The position numbers and the translations under genes were made by a program. This document shows, in pieces, positions 7,134 to 13,995 of a DNA stretch of 17,617 nt. A model generated the notes under the pieces. The model was not told the DNA's origin and ran no database searches. It was given only the letters and a program-made list of their open reading frames with translations. The stretch is taken from positions 1 to 17,617 of the forward strand of contig CALFIT010000072.1 of NCBI GenBank assembly GCA_937877465.1, given 5' to 3'. The stretch comes from an uncultured Bacteroidales bacterium. Its GTDB lineage: Bacteria > Bacteroidota > Bacteroidia > Bacteroidales > F082. The stretch's first letter is position 1, and each line of letters opens with the position of its first letter.

Positions 7134-7141
7134 CAAAGGTC
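7134..7141 (-). promoter_or_regulatory. Weak -7 box candidate for the rhomboid gene
   Basis: On the minus strand GACCTTTG differs from TAnnTTTG at one of six specified bases and ends 31 bp upstream of the rhomboid ATG. A TTGG sits 20 bp further upstream, roughly where a -33 element would be. The match is imperfect, and the gene may be transcribed from the ATPase promoter instead. Confidence 0.3.
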
Positions 7142-7156
7142 GGAAATTTTGGCAGG

Positions 7157-8413
7157 CTATTCCAACAGCCATTTCCAGATGGGCTTGACCTCGATGGTCA
7201 GGCCGTTGTCTTTTTGGATGACGGTTTCCTCGTCGCGGGTGATGATGAGGGCGTGTTGCAGCGGCTCGAAGGCGTTCAGCTTCACGAGTGCGTTGATCTC
7301 GCGTTCCGAGGTCTGGAGGTCTGTCATGCTGTAGCAGGCTTGGATGGCTGTGTGCGACTCAGGCAGGTAGAAGTCAACCTCAATGTTTTTGTTGTAGTAA
7401 TACAAGTCCTCGCCATGCCTTTGGAAGAGGTGGATGGCGCAAAGGTTTTCCAAAAGCGAGGTCTCGCCGTCGGTCAAAAAGATGTTCAGCAACCCGTTGT
7501 CGACGAAGTAATGCTTTTTGATGGTTTCGCGCTCCGAAAACTTTGAGGCATAGTTGTTTAGGGAGAATACCATGCAAGCGTCGCGCATGAAACCGACATA
7601 TTCCATCACGGTGTTGGCTTGGCAGTTGATGCCGGTGCTTTTCACCAAATTGCTGATGCGGTTGTAGGCGGTGGGCTGTTTCACGCTCTCGGCCAATCGC
7701 TTGGCGGTCATGCGTAGCGCGGCCTCGTTGCGGATCTTGTTTCTGACCACGAGGTCGGAGAAGAAGATCTTGTTGTACAGCTCATTGAGCCAGATTCGTT
7801 TTGCGGCCACTTCGCGGACTTCTGGGAACCCTCCGAAATGGAAATACTCGTCGAAAGCCCGTTCAACGCCGGCCCTCAGTTTGGCGCTATGCTCCCATTG
7901 CGGGTCAAGCGCGATGTCCTTAGCCCCCAAGAACTCCTTGAAGGAGAACGGATACACGTTTCGGATCCAATACCTTCCGCCAAGGGTGGTCGCAATGTCG
8001 CGGCTGAGCATCTTGGCGTTGCTCCCGGTGATGAACACCTGAAACTTCTGGTTGGCCAACCGCCTCGCGAAATGTTCCCACCCTTCGATGTTCTGGATCT
8101 CGTCGAAAAACAGCAAGGGCTTGCCTTCATGCATCGAGGCGTAGGCTTGGAGGATGATGTCCAGATCTTCCGACTTCAGAAGCTGAAGACGCTCGTCGTC
8201 AAAGTTGACATAGACGATTTCCTTGATGTCGTGCCCTTCTTGTAGCAGTTGTTGGATGCGTTGGTAGAGCATATACGACTTGCCGCATTGCCTCACGCCG
8301 ACAAACACATAGCTGCCTTTGGCTTCGTATTCCGATTGACGCGCAAACAATTGGATTTCAGGGATGTAGTCTTGTCCTTCACGAATGATGTTGCAAATGG
8401 TTTCCTTTTCCAT
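7157..8413 (-). CDS. AAA_14 / DUF4143-like ATP-binding protein, second copy type
   Basis: This 418-residue P-loop ATPase belongs to the same broad group as the gene at 2588-3937 but is clearly diverged from it. Walker A is GVRQCGKS (39-46), Walker B LLFFDEIQ (100-107), followed by FITGSNAKML (127-136). The family segment VYPFSFKEFLGAKD and the FGGFPEV motif are present. In the C-terminal nuclease-like part, EVDF is kept (YYYNKNIEVDFYLPE), but the following E-x-K position reads IQACYS, so the metal-binding set looks incomplete. Some family members have this form. No partner gene is evident. Its own promoter lies at 8431-8438 and is overlapped or flanked by two 19-bp palindromes, which points to tight, possibly self-imposed regulation. 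The function of the family is not established. Confidence 0.88.
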   Translation of the reverse strand: MEKETICNIIREGQDYIPEIQLFARQSEYEAKGSYVFVGVRQCGKSYMLYQRIQQLLQEGHDIKEIVYVNFDDERLQLLKSEDLDIILQAYASMHEGKPLLFFDEIQNIEGWEHFARRLANQKFQVFITGSNAKMLSRDIATTLGGRYWIRNVYPFSFKEFLGAKDIALDPQWEHSAKLRAGVERAFDEYFHFGGFPEVREVAAKRIWLNELYNKIFFSDLVVRNKIRNEAALRMTAKRLAESVKQPTAYNRISNLVKSTGINCQANTVMEYVGFMRDACMVFSLNNYASKFSERETIKKHYFVDNGLLNIFLTDGETSLLENLCAIHLFQRHGEDLYYYNKNIEVDFYLPESHTAIQACYSMTDLQTSEREINALVKLNAFEPLQHALIITRDEETVIQKDNGLTIEVKPIWKWLLE

Positions 8414-8430
8414 TGTTGTTGATTTGCCAG

Positions 8431-8438
8431 CAAAAGTA
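8431..8438 (-). promoter_or_regulatory. -7 box of the second ATPase gene
   Basis: The minus strand reads TACTTTTG, an exact TAnnTTTG match ending 17 bp before the ATG at 8413. The region where a -33 element would sit is covered by the first palindrome (8445-8463), so a protein bound there would compete with RNA polymerase. Confidence 0.65.
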
Positions 8439-8444
8439 CAAAAA

Positions 8445-8496
8445 TTATCATTGACAATGATAAAATATAGTAAAAAATTATCATTAGTAATGATAA
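8445..8496. promoter_or_regulatory. Twin 19-bp palindromic operators
   Basis: TTATCATTGACAATGATAA (8445-8463) and TTATCATTAGTAATGATAA (8478-8496) are two perfect 8-bp inverted repeats with identical arms and different 3-bp centres. Their centres are 33 bp apart, close to three helical turns, so two dimers would bind the same face. The first lies 6 bp upstream of the -7 box. This is the layout of a cooperative repressor site. No helix-turn-helix gene is next to it, so the regulator is unknown. Confidence 0.75.
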
Positions 8497-8532
8497 AATT
8501 GGCCTAAAGGTGTCTTTGGTTGTAAAATAAAT

Positions 8533-8585
8533 GCTTCAAAACTGCTAAACATGCCAAAATTTTCGGAGTTTAGCAGTTTTGAAGC
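8533..8585. repeat. 18-bp perfect inverted repeat (long hairpin)
   Basis: GCTTCAAAACTGCTAAAC (8533-8550) is the exact reverse complement of 8568-8585, around a 17-nt spacer that itself contains AAAATTTT. It lies between the gcvT terminator and the ATPase operators. A T-rich stretch follows on the plus strand. It has no open reading frame and no sign of transposase. It could be a small palindromic mobile repeat, a structured RNA, a bidirectional terminator or a binding site for a large dimer. Confidence 0.7.
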
Positions 8586-8611
8586 GAATTTTTGGTTGTT
8601 TTGACTGCAAC

Positions 8612-8640
8612 AAAAAAGTCGCTCACAATCGAGCGACTTT
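8612..8640 (-). terminator. Intrinsic terminator of gcvT
   Basis: Read on the minus strand, AAAGTCGCTC and GAGCGACTTT form a perfect 10-bp stem around a 6-nt loop, ending in a run of six T. It lies 26 bp after the gcvT stop codon. This is a textbook rho-independent terminator and separates gcvT from the ATPase unit. Confidence 0.9.
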
Positions 8641-8666
8641 CTCTAAATTCTGTAATTCTTGAAGAT

Positions 8667-9782
8667 TTACGCCAAGAACGGCATCTTGACCACAACGGCC
8701 TTGACGAGCTTGTTGCGGATCTTGACGAAGATTTCGGTGTCCTTCTTGCTGAAGGCCTTCTTCACCAAGGCGGTGCCGATGTTCTTGCCGGTCGAGGGCG
8801 AGGGGCTGCCCGAGCGCACCATGCCGATGCAGTTGCCTTCGGCATCGCACACCTCGTAGCCGTTGCGCGGGATGCCACGGTCGATCATCTCGAAGCCGAC
8901 GATCTTCTGGCTCACGCCGTTGGCCTTCTGTGCGGCGAAGATTTCGCGGTTGAGGAAGTCGTTGCCGTCCACGAACTTGGTGATCCAGCCCAAGCCGGCC
9001 TCGATGGGGCTGATGGTGTCGTCGATTTCGTGACCGTAGAGGCAGAAGCCTTTCTCCAGACGGAGGGTGTCGCGGCAGCCCAAGCCAGCAGGCATGATGC
9101 CGAACTCCTTGCCGGCCTCGAAGACGGCATCCCAAACCTCCTTGGCATGGGCCAACGGGATGTAGATTTCGCAGCCGCCCGCGCCCGTGTAGCCTGTCGT
9201 CGAGAAGATGACGTCGTCGACACCGGCGAAGTTGATAATCTGGAAGGTGTAATACTCCATGTCGACCACGTTGGCCTTGGTGAGTTTCTGCATGGCTTTC
9301 AGGGCGTTGGGGCCTTGCACGGCCAACTGTGCCCATTCCTCGCTTTCGTTCTTGAAGTCCTCGCCGAGCGTCATGCCGAATTTTTCGGCGATTTGGCTCA
9401 TCCAGTTCCAGTCCTTCTCGATGTTGGCGGCGTTGGGCACCATGAAATAATGGTCGTCGGCGATGCGATAGACGAGCATGTCGTCGACGATGCCGCCCTT
9501 GCCGTTGGGAAGGCAGGTGTATTGCACCTTGCCGTCGGTCAAGGCGGCCACGTCGTTGACGGTGCAATATTGCATGAATTGCTTGGCCAAGGGGCCTTTG
9601 GCGCGGAACTCGCCCATGTGCGACACGTCGAAAACGCCGACGTTGTTGCGGACGTTGTTGTGCTCTTCGACCAAGCCGCTGTATTGGATCGGCATGTCGT
9701 AACCGGCAAACTCAGCCATCTTGGCACCCAAATCGTGATGGATTTGGTTGAAAGGGGTTTTCTTTAATTCGATGTTCTCCAT
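8667..9782 (-). CDS. gcvT: Aminomethyltransferase, glycine cleavage system T protein
   Basis: GcvT transfers the aminomethyl group's methylene carbon from lipoylated H protein to tetrahydrofolate and releases ammonia, giving 5,10-methylene-THF in the cytoplasm. The 371-residue protein is full length. The N-terminal FAGYDMPIQY and VGVFDVSHMGEFRAKGP match the family. GGIVDDMLVYR (residues 97-106) holds the conserved Asp pair at the folate site. TGYTGAGGCEIYIP, GLGCRDTLRLEKGFCLYGHE and RSGSPSPSTGKNIG are the other family signatures. Neither gcvH nor gcvP is present here, so the system is dispersed in this genome, as is common in Bacteroidota. It has its own -7 box and terminator, so it is a single-gene unit. 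Confidence 0.97.
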   Translation of the reverse strand: MENIELKKTPFNQIHHDLGAKMAEFAGYDMPIQYSGLVEEHNNVRNNVGVFDVSHMGEFRAKGPLAKQFMQYCTVNDVAALTDGKVQYTCLPNGKGGIVDDMLVYRIADDHYFMVPNAANIEKDWNWMSQIAEKFGMTLGEDFKNESEEWAQLAVQGPNALKAMQKLTKANVVDMEYYTFQIINFAGVDDVIFSTTGYTGAGGCEIYIPLAHAKEVWDAVFEAGKEFGIMPAGLGCRDTLRLEKGFCLYGHEIDDTISPIEAGLGWITKFVDGNDFLNREIFAAQKANGVSQKIVGFEMIDRGIPRNGYEVCDAEGNCIGMVRSGSPSPSTGKNIGTALVKKAFSKKDTEIFVKIRNKLVKAVVVKMPFLA

Positions 9783-9823
9783 TTGTGTATTAGTGTTTTA
9801 CGTTATACTTTGTTTCGTGGCTG

Positions 9824-9831
9824 CAAAGATA
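9824..9831 (-). promoter_or_regulatory. -7 box of gcvT
   Basis: The minus strand reads TATCTTTG, an exact TAnnTTTG match ending 41 bp before the gcvT ATG and followed by GCAG. It lies in the 61-bp gap after the upstream gene. No clear -33 element is seen. The remaining leader shows no conserved glycine-riboswitch core. Confidence 0.6.
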
Positions 9832-9843
9832 GGAAAAATGTCT

Positions 9844-10707
9844 TTATCTTGTGGTGTCGTGCAGCGATTTCTTGAAGCTTGGGCCGAAATAGAGCTTGGT
9901 GTACTTCAAGTCGTAGACGGTGACGGTACGAGGCTCGTCGTTGTTCACCTGGCGTTTCAATGTGCAGCCATTGGTTGGGTCGACCCAGTATTGGATGACC
10001 GAGCCGTCGGGTTGGTCGGCGAAGAAATGCCAGCAGTCGATGTCAAGTACCTTCTCCATGCCGATATAGTATTGCGACAAGTCGCTCTTGTCCACCTCGT
10101 TGGCGAAGGTGTTGAGGGGAAAGAAACTCGTACCTAAAGGCTCAAATTCCCAGTCGATGTCGTCGGTCCAGCCTTGCGCGTCGGGACGGTAGTACCAGTT
10201 CTTGCCGGTCTTCAGGTTCCAGAAGCGGTCGGTGCCCAAGCCATCATTGAAGGCCTCGTTATCGCCAACTTTCACATAGGTCTCGCTGCATTGCGCGGCA
10301 GGGTTGGTGATGGTGACGAAATAATGGTCGGTAGGAGGAAGGAAATGGTATTCGGCAGTGAAGGTCTGCGTCTGCGGTTTCTCGATTTTCTCGACGATGG
10401 GAGCCACATAAGGATCTTTTACGGTAAAGCTGGCGGTGACACGGGTTCCGTCGTTGTTGCAGGTGGCGATGATGCTGCTCTCACCCGCCCGTTGGGCGAT
10501 GATTTGGATTTTCTCACCGTAATGGATGGGCTTGAAACTAATGGCTTTAGGCCCTGAGACGTTGTAATCCAAATTGTTGCAGTCGGTGAAGGGTTTCCAA
10601 ACGACAGTGTCGCCCACTGTCATTTCGAACTCGGTCTTTTCTGTGTCTTGTGCCCAAAGCATAGCGCTAAGGCAGAGGACGGTGGCTGTCAAAAGTATCT
10701 TTTTCAT
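9844..10707 (-). CDS. Secreted protein of unknown function, last gene of the purine-uptake operon
   Basis: The 287-residue protein starts with a Sec signal peptide (MKKILLTATVLCLSAMLWA, cleaved before Gln). The first ~80 mature residues (FEMTVGDTVVWKPFTDCNNL, then GEKIQIIAQRAGESSIIATC) resemble a small Ig-like/BIG2 or 'pilus-assembly N-terminal' beta-sandwich. There the motif is 'VGDT..W' followed by 'G.S.I.A....G'. A Pro-rich linker at 96-110 leads to a C-terminal region rich in aromatic residues (FWNLKTGKNWYYRPDAQGW, ECWHFF-like DIDCWHFFADQPDG). No catalytic motif or known family is recognised for that part. It begins 12 bp after the permease stop and should be co-transcribed with it. It might be an accessory binding protein at the cell surface or in the periplasm, but that is a guess from context. 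Confidence 0.8.
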   Translation of the reverse strand: MKKILLTATVLCLSAMLWAQDTEKTEFEMTVGDTVVWKPFTDCNNLDYNVSGPKAISFKPIHYGEKIQIIAQRAGESSIIATCNNDGTRVTASFTVKDPYVAPIVEKIEKPQTQTFTAEYHFLPPTDHYFVTITNPAAQCSETYVKVGDNEAFNDGLGTDRFWNLKTGKNWYYRPDAQGWTDDIDWEFEPLGTSFFPLNTFANEVDKSDLSQYYIGMEKVLDIDCWHFFADQPDGSVIQYWVDPTNGCTLKRQVNNDEPRTVTVYDLKYTKLYFGPSFKKSLHDTTR

Positions 10708-10719
10708 AGTGTTTGTAGG

Positions 10720-12018
10720 TTATAGGAAAATGTATTTCAAGATGAAAAGAATGGCCAAAATCCAAAGGACGATGCTGATTTTCTTGAACTTACCAGTGCA
10801 TGCGTTGATAAAGACATAAGCAATGGTGCCAATCATGATTCCGTGGGCAATGCTATAGGACAAAGGCATCAACACGGCGGTGAGAAAGGCTGGAATGGCC
10901 TCGCTGTAGTCGCTCCAGTCGATGTTGGCGATGGGCGACATCATCATCACGCCAACGATGACAAGTACGGCACCGGTGGCCGCGCCAGGAATGGCCAAGA
11001 AGACAGGGCTGAAGAACAGCGCAATGGCGAAACCGAGCGCCACGATGAAAGAGGTGAGTCCAGTACGACCGCCTTCGGCTACGCCCGAGGCACTTTCGAT
11101 GTAGGTCGTGGTGGTGGAAGCGCCCATGCATGCTCCGGCAGTGGTGGCGATGGCATCGGCCATCAGGATGCGATTGATGCCGTCGACATGGCCGTCCTTG
11201 TCTATCATGTTGGCCTTTACCGAGACTCCAATGACGGTGCCGATGGTGTCGAACATGTCTACGAATAGGAATGTCAACACAACGATGAGCATGTCCCAAC
11301 TGATGATGCTCGACCATTCGAACTGACAGAAGATGGGGGCTATAGAGGCTGGCAACGACACCACTCCGTCAAAATGGGTGGCACCCAAGGGGATGCCGAT
11401 GAGAGTGGTGGCCAACATACCGAGGAGGATGCCGCCCTTTACCTTCAAGATAACGAGCACGGCCGTGATAATCAGGCCGATGAAGAAGAGCAGACTGTTG
11501 CTGCTGGTGATTTTGCCAAGGGTGACCAAGGTGGCGCCGTCGTCGACGATGATGCCTGCGTTCTGCAAGCCGATGAAGGCGATGTATAGGCCGATGCCTG
11601 CGCCGATGGCGTTTTTCATGGAAGTGGGGATGGCATCGACGATGGCTTGTCGCACGTTGGTGACCGTGAGCAGGATAAAGATGACACCTTCTATTAATAT
11701 GGCAGTCAAGGCGAACTGCCAGCTGTAGCCCATTGTGAGGCACACGGTGAAGACGAAGAAGGCGTTCAGGCCCATGCCTGGGGCGAGGCCGAAAGGCTTC
11801 TTTGCGTAGATTGACATCACCAAGGTGCCGACGATAGCCGCTAAGGCTGTTGCGGTAAACACCGCATTAGTGGGCATCCCTTGGTCAGCTAAAGCACTGA
11901 AGATGTTGGGATTGACGGCTAATATATAGGCCATCGTAAGGAAAGTCGTGATGCCGGCCAGGATCTCGGTCCTGACGCTGTGTTTCGTGGGGTCAAACCC
12001 GAAGAGTTTCTGTAACAT
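10720..12018 (-). CDS. NCS2 family nucleobase permease (AzgA/PbuG-like)
   Basis: The protein is an inner-membrane proton-coupled transporter, probably for adenine, guanine or hypoxanthine. It has 432 residues with 12 or more hydrophobic segments over the whole length, the usual size for the AzgA-like branch. Family signatures are visible: the start LFGFDPTKHSVRTEILAGIT, GLAPGMGLNAFFVFTV at about residue 76, NAIGAGIGLYIAFIGLQNAG, and LTFLFVDMFDTIGTVIGVS, which contains the substrate-binding Asp region. GASTTTTYIESASGVAEGGR is the second half-helix motif. This last block and FVDMFDT identify purine rather than uracil/xanthine members. It lies 12 bp from both neighbours in a three-gene unit with a Tsx-like outer-membrane protein, which supports a role in purine uptake. 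The exact substrate cannot be told from sequence. Confidence 0.95.
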   Translation of the reverse strand: MLQKLFGFDPTKHSVRTEILAGITTFLTMAYILAVNPNIFSALADQGMPTNAVFTATALAAIVGTLVMSIYAKKPFGLAPGMGLNAFFVFTVCLTMGYSWQFALTAILIEGVIFILLTVTNVRQAIVDAIPTSMKNAIGAGIGLYIAFIGLQNAGIIVDDGATLVTLGKITSSNSLLFFIGLIITAVLVILKVKGGILLGMLATTLIGIPLGATHFDGVVSLPASIAPIFCQFEWSSIISWDMLIVVLTFLFVDMFDTIGTVIGVSVKANMIDKDGHVDGINRILMADAIATTAGACMGASTTTTYIESASGVAEGGRTGLTSFIVALGFAIALFFSPVFLAIPGAATGAVLVIVGVMMMSPIANIDWSDYSEAIPAFLTAVLMPLSYSIAHGIMIGTIAYVFINACTGKFKKISIVLWILAILFILKYIFL

Positions 12019-12030
12019 GGCAAAATGAGT

Positions 12031-12795
12031 TTAGAAGTTCCACTTGATGCCAGCAGCGGGATTTACCTCCCAGCCTTTTGTGAGAGCATGGACTTTGCCG
12101 CTGAAATTGCACGACACCTCCACCTCACCGCCGATATAGAGGTTGTCGCAGTTGAAGAACTGACCGATGTTGTACCATAGCTGGGGTTCGCTGATGAACA
12201 CACACTTCGTAGTGCCGGGATTGGTATACTCGCTAAGGTCAGACCATGTGTGGTCTTCCCACCAGAAGTCGGCAAAGCCGCTAAAGTTGAGGCCTTTGGC
12301 ACCAAAGAGGTCTTTCATTCCCCAAACGGCAGTGAACTGCATGGGCACCTGACTGTTGATGCCTCGGATGGTCTTGTACAGCACCTCGAAGGTCAGCGTG
12401 TTGCTGTAATCCTCCGAATGGAGAAAGTACTCGGCACCGAAAAGCCAGGCATTGTTGACGGGATAGCCTCCGTAACCGAGTTGTGTCAGCGCGTAAATGC
12501 CACAGCCGCCATTCCATTCTGCATGGAAACTGAGGTCTTTGAGGGTCGTGCCTTGCCAGAAGTTCAGCGAACGGGCGATTTCGGTGTAGAAATCGGTGGG
12601 CGTCTGTTGGTCGAAATGGTGGTAGATGTCGACAAAGAAGAAGGTGCTGCCCCAATTGTCGGCCTTGAACATCTCCAATGTGGTGGTCATCTGCTCGCGA
12701 TTGAAGTCATACATCTCCTGGAGGTTGGTCTGAGCTTGGGCAATGCCATTAATGGCAAGGAAGCCAAGCAACAATGCAATGTGAGTCTTTTTCAT
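12031..12795 (-). CDS. DUF5020 family outer-membrane protein, Tsx-like nucleoside channel
   Basis: From ATG 12795 the protein has 254 residues and begins MKKTHIALLLGFLAINGIAQA, a Sec signal cleaved before Gln-Thr. An upstream in-frame ATG at 12843 would put 16 charged residues before the signal and would lie in the promoter, so it is rejected. The mature part has alternating aromatic-rich strands (NWGSTFFFVDIYHHF, AWLFGAEYFLHSEDYSNTLT, SGFADFWWEDHTWSDL, EPQLWYNIGQFF) and ends in Phe (AAGIKWNF), typical of outer-membrane beta-barrels. FFFVDIYHH and the WED motif are as in DUF5020, a family related to the nucleoside channel Tsx. The permease gene 12 bp downstream is a natural inner-membrane partner. 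Assignment to DUF5020 is from memory of its motifs. Confidence 0.82.
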   Translation of the reverse strand: MKKTHIALLLGFLAINGIAQAQTNLQEMYDFNREQMTTTLEMFKADNWGSTFFFVDIYHHFDQQTPTDFYTEIARSLNFWQGTTLKDLSFHAEWNGGCGIYALTQLGYGGYPVNNAWLFGAEYFLHSEDYSNTLTFEVLYKTIRGINSQVPMQFTAVWGMKDLFGAKGLNFSGFADFWWEDHTWSDLSEYTNPGTTKCVFISEPQLWYNIGQFFNCDNLYIGGEVEVSCNFSGKVHALTKGWEVNPAAGIKWNF

Positions 12796-12840
12796 TTTGT
12801 TTTGATTTTTAGAATGGATGTTTCGGTTGATTTGTCGCTC

Positions 12841-12873
12841 CAAAAATATGGAAAAAAATCAATTGTTGGCAAA
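12841..12873 (-). promoter_or_regulatory. Promoter of the DUF5020-permease operon
   Basis: On the minus strand a TTTG (12870-12873) is separated by 21 bp from TATTTTTG (12841-12848), matching the Bacteroidota TTTG-N19/21-TAnnTTTG promoter. The -7 box ends 45 bp before the ATG at 12795. A nested inverted repeat (TTGATTT at 12827-12833 with AAATCAA at 12856-12862, and TCCA/TGGA within) surrounds the -7 box and could be an operator. Confidence 0.7.
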
Positions 12874-12892
12874 ACGACGCGGAATTTTTGTC

Positions 12893-13309
12893 TTAATGCC
12901 GTGTGCATTTCGGGCAAAGGCCCTTCAGCACGAAGTTGGCGCTATGGGCTTGGTAGCCTTCGGGCAACTCGACTTTTGGGATGGGGGTGTCCTCCAAGCA
13001 AAAAGTGTGCCCGCAGCGTTCGCAGTGGAAATGAACGTGCATGTCGTTGTCGACGCTGTGGTCACGGCTGTGGCAAAGCTCGTAGCGCACGCCTTCGCCG
13101 TCTTCGAGCACATGGACAAGGTGCTGTTCCTTGAAGAGCGTCAGCGTGCGGAAGATGCCCGACTTGTCGATGCTGCCGATGTGGTCTTCCAACTCGCTCA
13201 TCGACAGGGGACGACGTTCCTTTGCCAAGGCCTTGGCTACGATAATGCGGTTGGCCGTCGGCTTGATGCCGTGCTGCTCGATTAAGGCTATGAGTTGTTC
13301 TTCATTCAT
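12893..13309 (-). CDS. Fur family metal-responsive transcriptional regulator
   Basis: The 138-residue protein has the Fur layout: an N-terminal winged helix (residues 1-75; IKPTANRIIVAKALAKERRP, LSMSELEDHI, DKSGIFRTLTLFKEQHLVH) and a metal-binding dimerisation domain. Two CxxC pairs (Cys96/Cys99 and Cys132/Cys135) would hold structural zinc. HVHFHCERCGH supplies the His cluster of the sensing site, with His80 and His84 nearby. Fur, Zur, PerR and Mur cannot be told apart safely; the strong His/Cys set and short length fit Zur or Fur of Bacteroidota. Its ATG overlaps the end of the HD-domain gene by 8 bp, so the two are translationally coupled. The gene downstream at 12795 has its own promoter and could be one of its targets. 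Confidence 0.92.
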   Translation of the reverse strand: MNEEQLIALIEQHGIKPTANRIIVAKALAKERRPLSMSELEDHIGSIDKSGIFRTLTLFKEQHLVHVLEDGEGVRYELCHSRDHSVDNDMHVHFHCERCGHTFCLEDTPIPKVELPEGYQAHSANFVLKGLCPKCTRH

Positions 13310-13928
13310 GGTTTAGCCTGTTGAATTGTTGCTCAAAGGCTTGACGCAGTGCCTTTTCGTCGCGGATGATTTGCCTCAGCTGTTCAAGCCGAGGTGCGTT
13401 GTCCGATTCGGGAATCCAAAGCCGGAGGTAACCCGTGTCGGAGTATTTCTCCGTAAGGTGTTCGCAGAAGCGTAGGTATTGCCCTTCCTTGTCGAGTTCG
13501 GGATAATGGTCGAGTCCGAATTGTATCGTGCGCCGGATGACTTTCTCGGGCGAGATGAGCCGGTCGGCTTCGGCCACGATCTTGCCGTAGATGGAGCGTG
13601 GCTCGTGTCCCGATGAGGCGCGGTGGTCTTCGGCGGCTTGTGCCATCGTCTCGATTTGGGCCTCGTTGAACCATTCCTTCAACTTAGCGTCTTCGCGGAT
13701 GATACGTCCCGAGACTAAATGATGGGTGTCACGGCCTTCGCAAAGCCCCGTGTCGTGGTAGGCGGCGATGGCATACACCATATTCATGTCGACATCGTAA
13801 TGCTCGGCCAAGGCTAAGCTGCGCTCGATGACCTCTTCAGCATGGTTGCGCTGGTGGGCGGCATCGAAATGGTCGTACCGGGGCAAAATCTCCTGCTTGA
13901 TGTAGGCTATGATGGGCTCGTGTATCAT
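13302..13928 (-). CDS. HD domain phosphohydrolase
   Basis: The 208-residue protein carries the metal-binding HD set: His29 in QRNHAEEVIER, His58-Asp59 in AIAAYHDTGLCEG, His102 in AAEDHRAS and Asp122 in IVAEADRLIS. This places it in the HD superfamily of metal-dependent phosphohydrolases and nucleotidases, probably cytoplasmic as no signal or membrane segment is seen. The C-terminal ~70 residues (FGLDHYPELDKEGQYLRFCE to the end) are charged and mostly helical. The substrate is unknown; a nucleotide is plausible for the family. It overlaps the Fur-type gene by 8 bp. A perfect hairpin ends only 15 bp before its ATG, and no -7 box is visible, so its expression may depend on read-through past that hairpin. 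Confidence 0.88.
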   Translation of the reverse strand: MIHEPIIAYIKQEILPRYDHFDAAHQRNHAEEVIERSLALAEHYDVDMNMVYAIAAYHDTGLCEGRDTHHLVSGRIIREDAKLKEWFNEAQIETMAQAAEDHRASSGHEPRSIYGKIVAEADRLISPEKVIRRTIQFGLDHYPELDKEGQYLRFCEHLTEKYSDTGYLRLWIPESDNAPRLEQLRQIIRDEKALRQAFEQQFNRLNHE

Positions 13929-13943
13929 TCGTTGTTGTCGCTT

Positions 13944-13981
13944 AAAACGAACAATGGCGGACTTCCGCCATTGTTCGTTTT
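13944..13981 (-). terminator. Terminator hairpin after the beta-helix gene
   Basis: AAAACGAACAATGGCGG (13944-13960) and its exact complement at 13965-13981 form a 17-bp stem around a 4-nt loop. On the minus strand, the descending arm ends in GTTCGTTTT. It lies 14 bp after the stop of the 955-residue gene and 15 bp before the HD gene start. The A/T-ended stem is self-complementary and could stop transcription in both directions. Confidence 0.85.
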
Positions 13982-13995
13982 GGATTTTTGACTCG

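Noticed and set aside
6509..7546. Plus-strand open frame (345 codons) across the rhomboid and second ATPase
   Set aside because: It crosses two genes with conserved catalytic motifs on the minus strand and shows no family signature.
7157..8666. Second ATPase with its palindromes as a phage-defence or toxin-antitoxin module
   Set aside because: No partner effector, toxin-like or antitoxin-like gene is present, and the family has no established defence role visible here.
8414..8666. Small gene or RNA gene hidden in the 253-bp gap
   Set aside because: No tRNA-like fold or reading frame of note is seen; the gap is explained by promoter, palindromes, inverted repeat and terminator.
8592..9767. 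Long plus-strand open frame (391 codons) opposite gcvT
   Set aside because: It lies wholly over a clear gcvT, its protein has no recognisable motif, and it runs through the terminator. It arises from codon bias on the other strand.
12796..12843. Longer N-terminus (16 more residues) for the DUF5020 protein
   Set aside because: It would put charged residues before a normal signal peptide and would place the start codon next to the -7 box.
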